From Caballeronia novacaledonica (GTDB lineage: Bacteria > Pseudomonadota > Gammaproteobacteria > Burkholderiales > Burkholderiaceae), in assembly GCF_900258035.1 (NCBI RefSeq), contig NZ_OGTP01000003.1, positions 1 to 64,000 of the forward strand: a DNA stretch of 64,000 nt, written 5' to 3'. A program made the position numbers and the translations under genes. Position 1 is the stretch's first letter; every line of letters starts with the position of its first letter. Shown here one piece after another: positions 61,709 through 64,000 of this stretch. The notes below the pieces were generated by a model. It searched no databases. It was not told the DNA's origin and saw only the letters and a program-made list of their open reading frames with translations.

Positions 61709-63676
61709 TCAGGGAGCGATGTAGCCCAGACGCGCCTTCAACGACTGCGGACGGCCTTCGAACAGTGCCGCGTAATAGACGGTGTTCGACAGCACGTTCT
61801 TCACGTAATCGCGAGTCTCGGTAAACGGGATCGTTTCAGCAAAAACCGCGCCCTCCACGGGTGCGCGCAAGCCTTGCCGCCATTGGCTCGGACGGCCCGG
61901 CCCGGCGTTGTAGCCCGCGGTGGCGAGTACGGCCGAGTTATCGAATTGATTGTAGATCATCGACAGGTAATTCGTGCCGAGCAGGATATTCGTGTTGATG
62001 TCGTTCATCTGCGCGCGCGACACCGGACCGAGACCGATTTTCTTCGCGACGAGTTGCGCCGTGCCGGGCATCAACTGCATGAGGCCGCCCGCGCCGACTT
62101 CCGAGCGCGCATTGATGATGAAGCGCGACTCCTGGCGGATGAGGCCATACGCCCATTCGATGTCGAGACCGGTGTTCTGCGCATCGCGCTCGACGATATC
62201 GCGGAACGGCGACAGATAGCGCAGCGTGAAATCGTGCTCCGCTTTTGTCTTGTCGGCCGTGTTGACGGTGCGGTCGAACAGTTCGATGCGCTTAGCGTAC
62301 TGCGCAGCCGCGATCAGTTGCCGGTCGGTCATGGTGCGCAGCGGCCAGTTCCATTCGCGATTGCCTTCGAGACGCATGTTCAGCGCGTAGAAACGCTGCG
62401 ACAGCGCGAAGCCCGGCACCGATTGCATCTGCGCGATCTCGGCGTCCGAAACCGTGGTGCGCGGCGGCACGCTGATCTTTTGACCGAGTTCTTCGAGCGC
62501 GAGCTGACCATAGAAGTTGTATTGATCCGCGATGGTCTGGAGTTCCTGGTTCGCCGTGGCCGTGTCGCCAGCCTGCTTCACGGCGCGCGCGTGCCAGTAG
62601 ATCCACGCCGGTTGCGCGCGCAATGTGGGCGGCATCTGTTCGATGGACCAGCGCACCATGTTCCAGTCGTTGACGAGCAGCGCGCTGCGCGTGCGCCATT
62701 CGTACGCCGGATTCGACAGTTGCGCATTCGCCGACAGCCGATACCAGTCCGCCGCCGCCGGCATGCGCTTGAGCGCCGCCTGATAGCCGATGGTGCCCCA
62801 GCCGACCGCGCGCTCGGCGGGCGTCAGGCTCGGCGCGACGGAAGGAAAGGTGGCGGCGGCCATCGCCGGATCGTTGCGGGCCATGCGCGTGATCGCGAGC
62901 AGCGTCAACTGATGCGCCGGCGTATTGGGCATCACGCCGCGCGCGAGATAAAGCGGCGGCTTGTTGACGGCGTCGTCCAGCAGCGAATCCTTCGGCTTTT
63001 CCTGGCCGAGCGCTTCGACGATGTTCGAGCCGGTCGACGTGTAGTTCTGCTCGTAGGCGAGACGAATTTGCTGCCAGATGTCGTCGCTCGTGAACTGGCC
63101 CGACTGCGCGAGTGCGCCGATCAGGTCGACGCAGCCGTCGCCGTACCATTTCGGATCGACGAGCAGCGCGCGCGCCGCTTCCGCGACGTTTTCGCCGCGC
63201 GACAGGCGCCCTTCGAGCGCGTAGCACTTGACCTGCGTGTCGTCATTGAGAACGAAACGGGAATATTGCTGCTCGAAGTTCTTCCAGTCGTGACGGCTGC
63301 CGAGCACGACGAGATAGTCGTTGCGCATGCGGTCGGCGATCGCCTGACCGTCGTAGCGCTGCAGGAACGAGAGCACGGGCGCGTCGGGCGCGTCGATGCG
63401 CGCGTGGCCTTGCGAATCGAAAAGCTGCGGCTTGATGGTGAAGTATTCGATATAGCTCGGCGCCGGATAATCCGGAATCTGCGCGGCGAGCGCGGCGGCC
63501 TTGCCGGCATCGTTCGCACGCGCGGCTTCGCGCAATTGCAGGAAGATGCGGTCGTCGGACGTGGGCGGGAGATCGGCATCGGGACGGACGGCGGAAGCCG
63601 TTCCGCAAGCGACGAGCGCCGCTGCGGCAAGGGCCGCGCCGACCGCGAGATATACTCGGTTGAGGCGTTTTGACAT
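61709..63676 (-). CDS. Soluble lytic murein transglycosylase family protein (Slt70-like)
   Basis: The 655-aa protein cleaves the peptidoglycan sugar chain. It begins with a signal peptide whose LVAC at residues 21-24 is a lipobox, so it is probably a lipoprotein. Most of the chain is helical superhelix repeats. The SLT catalytic domain is at about 485-620, with the catalytic Glu in RQESRFIINARSEVGAGGLM and the conserved LMQLMPGTAQ. The C terminus has GPGRPSQWRQGL and ETIPFTETRDYVKNV. It is divergent from the cyclo-ligase gene. Confidence 0.93.
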   Translation of the reverse strand: MSKRLNRVYLAVGAALAAAALVACGTASAVRPDADLPPTSDDRIFLQLREAARANDAGKAAALAAQIPDYPAPSYIEYFTIKPQLFDSQGHARIDAPDAPVLSFLQRYDGQAIADRMRNDYLVVLGSRHDWKNFEQQYSRFVLNDDTQVKCYALEGRLSRGENVAEAARALLVDPKWYGDGCVDLIGALAQSGQFTSDDIWQQIRLAYEQNYTSTGSNIVEALGQEKPKDSLLDDAVNKPPLYLARGVMPNTPAHQLTLLAITRMARNDPAMAAATFPSVAPSLTPAERAVGWGTIGYQAALKRMPAAADWYRLSANAQLSNPAYEWRTRSALLVNDWNMVRWSIEQMPPTLRAQPAWIYWHARAVKQAGDTATANQELQTIADQYNFYGQLALEELGQKISVPPRTTVSDAEIAQMQSVPGFALSQRFYALNMRLEGNREWNWPLRTMTDRQLIAAAQYAKRIELFDRTVNTADKTKAEHDFTLRYLSPFRDIVERDAQNTGLDIEWAYGLIRQESRFIINARSEVGAGGLMQLMPGTAQLVAKKIGLGPVSRAQMNDINTNILLGTNYLSMIYNQFDNSAVLATAGYNAGPGRPSQWRQGLRAPVEGAVFAETIPFTETRDYVKNVLSNTVYYAALFEGRPQSLKARLGYIAP

Positions 63677-63695
63677 CTATTTTCTGGAGCGCGAG

Positions 63696-64000
63696 GTGGT
63701 CCTGAGATCGGAGGAAAGCATAGCACGCAACGTTTGCGATCAACCCAAGAACCAGCCGAAAAGCGCATTGCGCGCAAGGCTTCTCGCGGCGCGCGAGGCG
63801 CAAAGCGAGCAAGCCGGCCAGGCCGCGATAAACGACTCGCTCGCGGCGCGCATCCAGGCCGTGCTCGCGCGGCACGACGCGCGGTGCGTCGGCTTATACT
63901 GGCCCGTCGCGGGCGAGTTCGACGCGCGCGACGCGCTCGCACGCTGGCTCGACGCCGACGCAACGCGCGGCGCCGCGCTGCCGGTGGTCGTGAAACCGCA
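63696..64000 (+). CDS. 5-formyltetrahydrofolate cyclo-ligase, 5' part (runs off the window)
   Basis: A frame from a GTG at 63696 (GGAG six bases upstream) reads to the end of the window without a stop. The residues KNQPKSALRARLLAAREAQS, VLARHDARCVGLYWPVAGEF and ARWLDADATRGAALPVVVKP match the start of the 5-FTHF cyclo-ligase family, which makes 5,10-methenyl-THF from 5-formyl-THF. It is divergent from slt with 19 nt between starts. The catalytic part lies beyond the window, so the call rests on the N-terminal third. Confidence 0.75.
   Translation, partial: MVLRSEESIARNVCDQPKNQPKSALRARLLAAREAQSEQAGQAAINDSLAARIQAVLARHDARCVGLYWPVAGEFDARDALARWLDADATRGAALPVVVKP

Noticed and set aside
1..64000. tRNA, rRNA or other structured RNA genes
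   Set aside because: I looked for tRNA-like T loops and cloverleaf arms while reading, and found none I could support. A tRNAscan or Rfam search would settle it.

Overview
The window looks like a stretch of the main chromosome of a Burkholderiaceae bacterium, most likely of the Paraburkholderia/Caballeronia group. The reasons are the high GC content, the gene order paaE - DUF1835 - TetR - GNAT - Lrp - hpd - indolepyruvate oxidoreductase at the left end, the glmS - glmU - ttcA - folB block at the right, the fused single-chain IorAB-type oxidoreductase, and a Burkholderia-type dispersed repeat near 58 kb. The genus is inferred by eye; no search was run.

Layout. 1-8.6 kb: the end of the phenylacetate operon (paaE), its probable TetR regulator, and genes for aromatic amino acid breakdown (hpd, indolepyruvate:ferredoxin oxidoreductase, Lrp). 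8.6-42.9 kb: housekeeping and transport genes, including a malic enzyme, pyrE, argC, orphan response regulators, a HiPIP, AlkB, RidA, MgtC, a diguanylate cyclase, and many small exported proteins of unknown role. 33.8-42.9 kb: a complete glucarate/galactarate catabolic cluster (gudD, two MFS permeases, a 2-hydroxyacid dehydrogenase, garR, garL) with a LysR and a FadR-type GntR regulator. Three copies of a GTCTGATGAC box near the promoters are candidate GntR operators.

42.9-50.9 kb: an accessory island of lower GC and unfamiliar genes. It holds a uracil-DNA-glycosylase-like protein in an operon with tiny ORFs, a Glyoxalase_8/XRE-like 527-aa protein, a PIN-like protein with coiled coil and membrane segments that looks truncated at its start, an HTH protein and several unknowns. 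It has no recognisable integrase or transposase gene. The island ends 24 bp from the glmS stop codon, exactly where Tn7 relatives insert. The DNA there begins 5'-TGTGGGG on the glmS side and carries repeated 17-bp sites like TnsB-binding sites. Just inside lies a second, diverged copy of the last 14 codons of glmS, and then two interleaved inverted repeats. I read this as the worn remains of one or more Tn7-like insertions at attTn7, and it is the main discovery candidate of the window.

50.9-64 kb: cell-wall and core genes (glmS, glmU, ttcA, folB, a FolM-like SDR, a MidA-type methyltransferase, cca, a GST, an NDUFA9-like epimerase, a Slt-type lytic transglycosylase, and the start of 5-formyltetrahydrofolate cyclo-ligase). 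Between a DUF2905 gene and cca there are three copies of a dispersed palindromic repeat.
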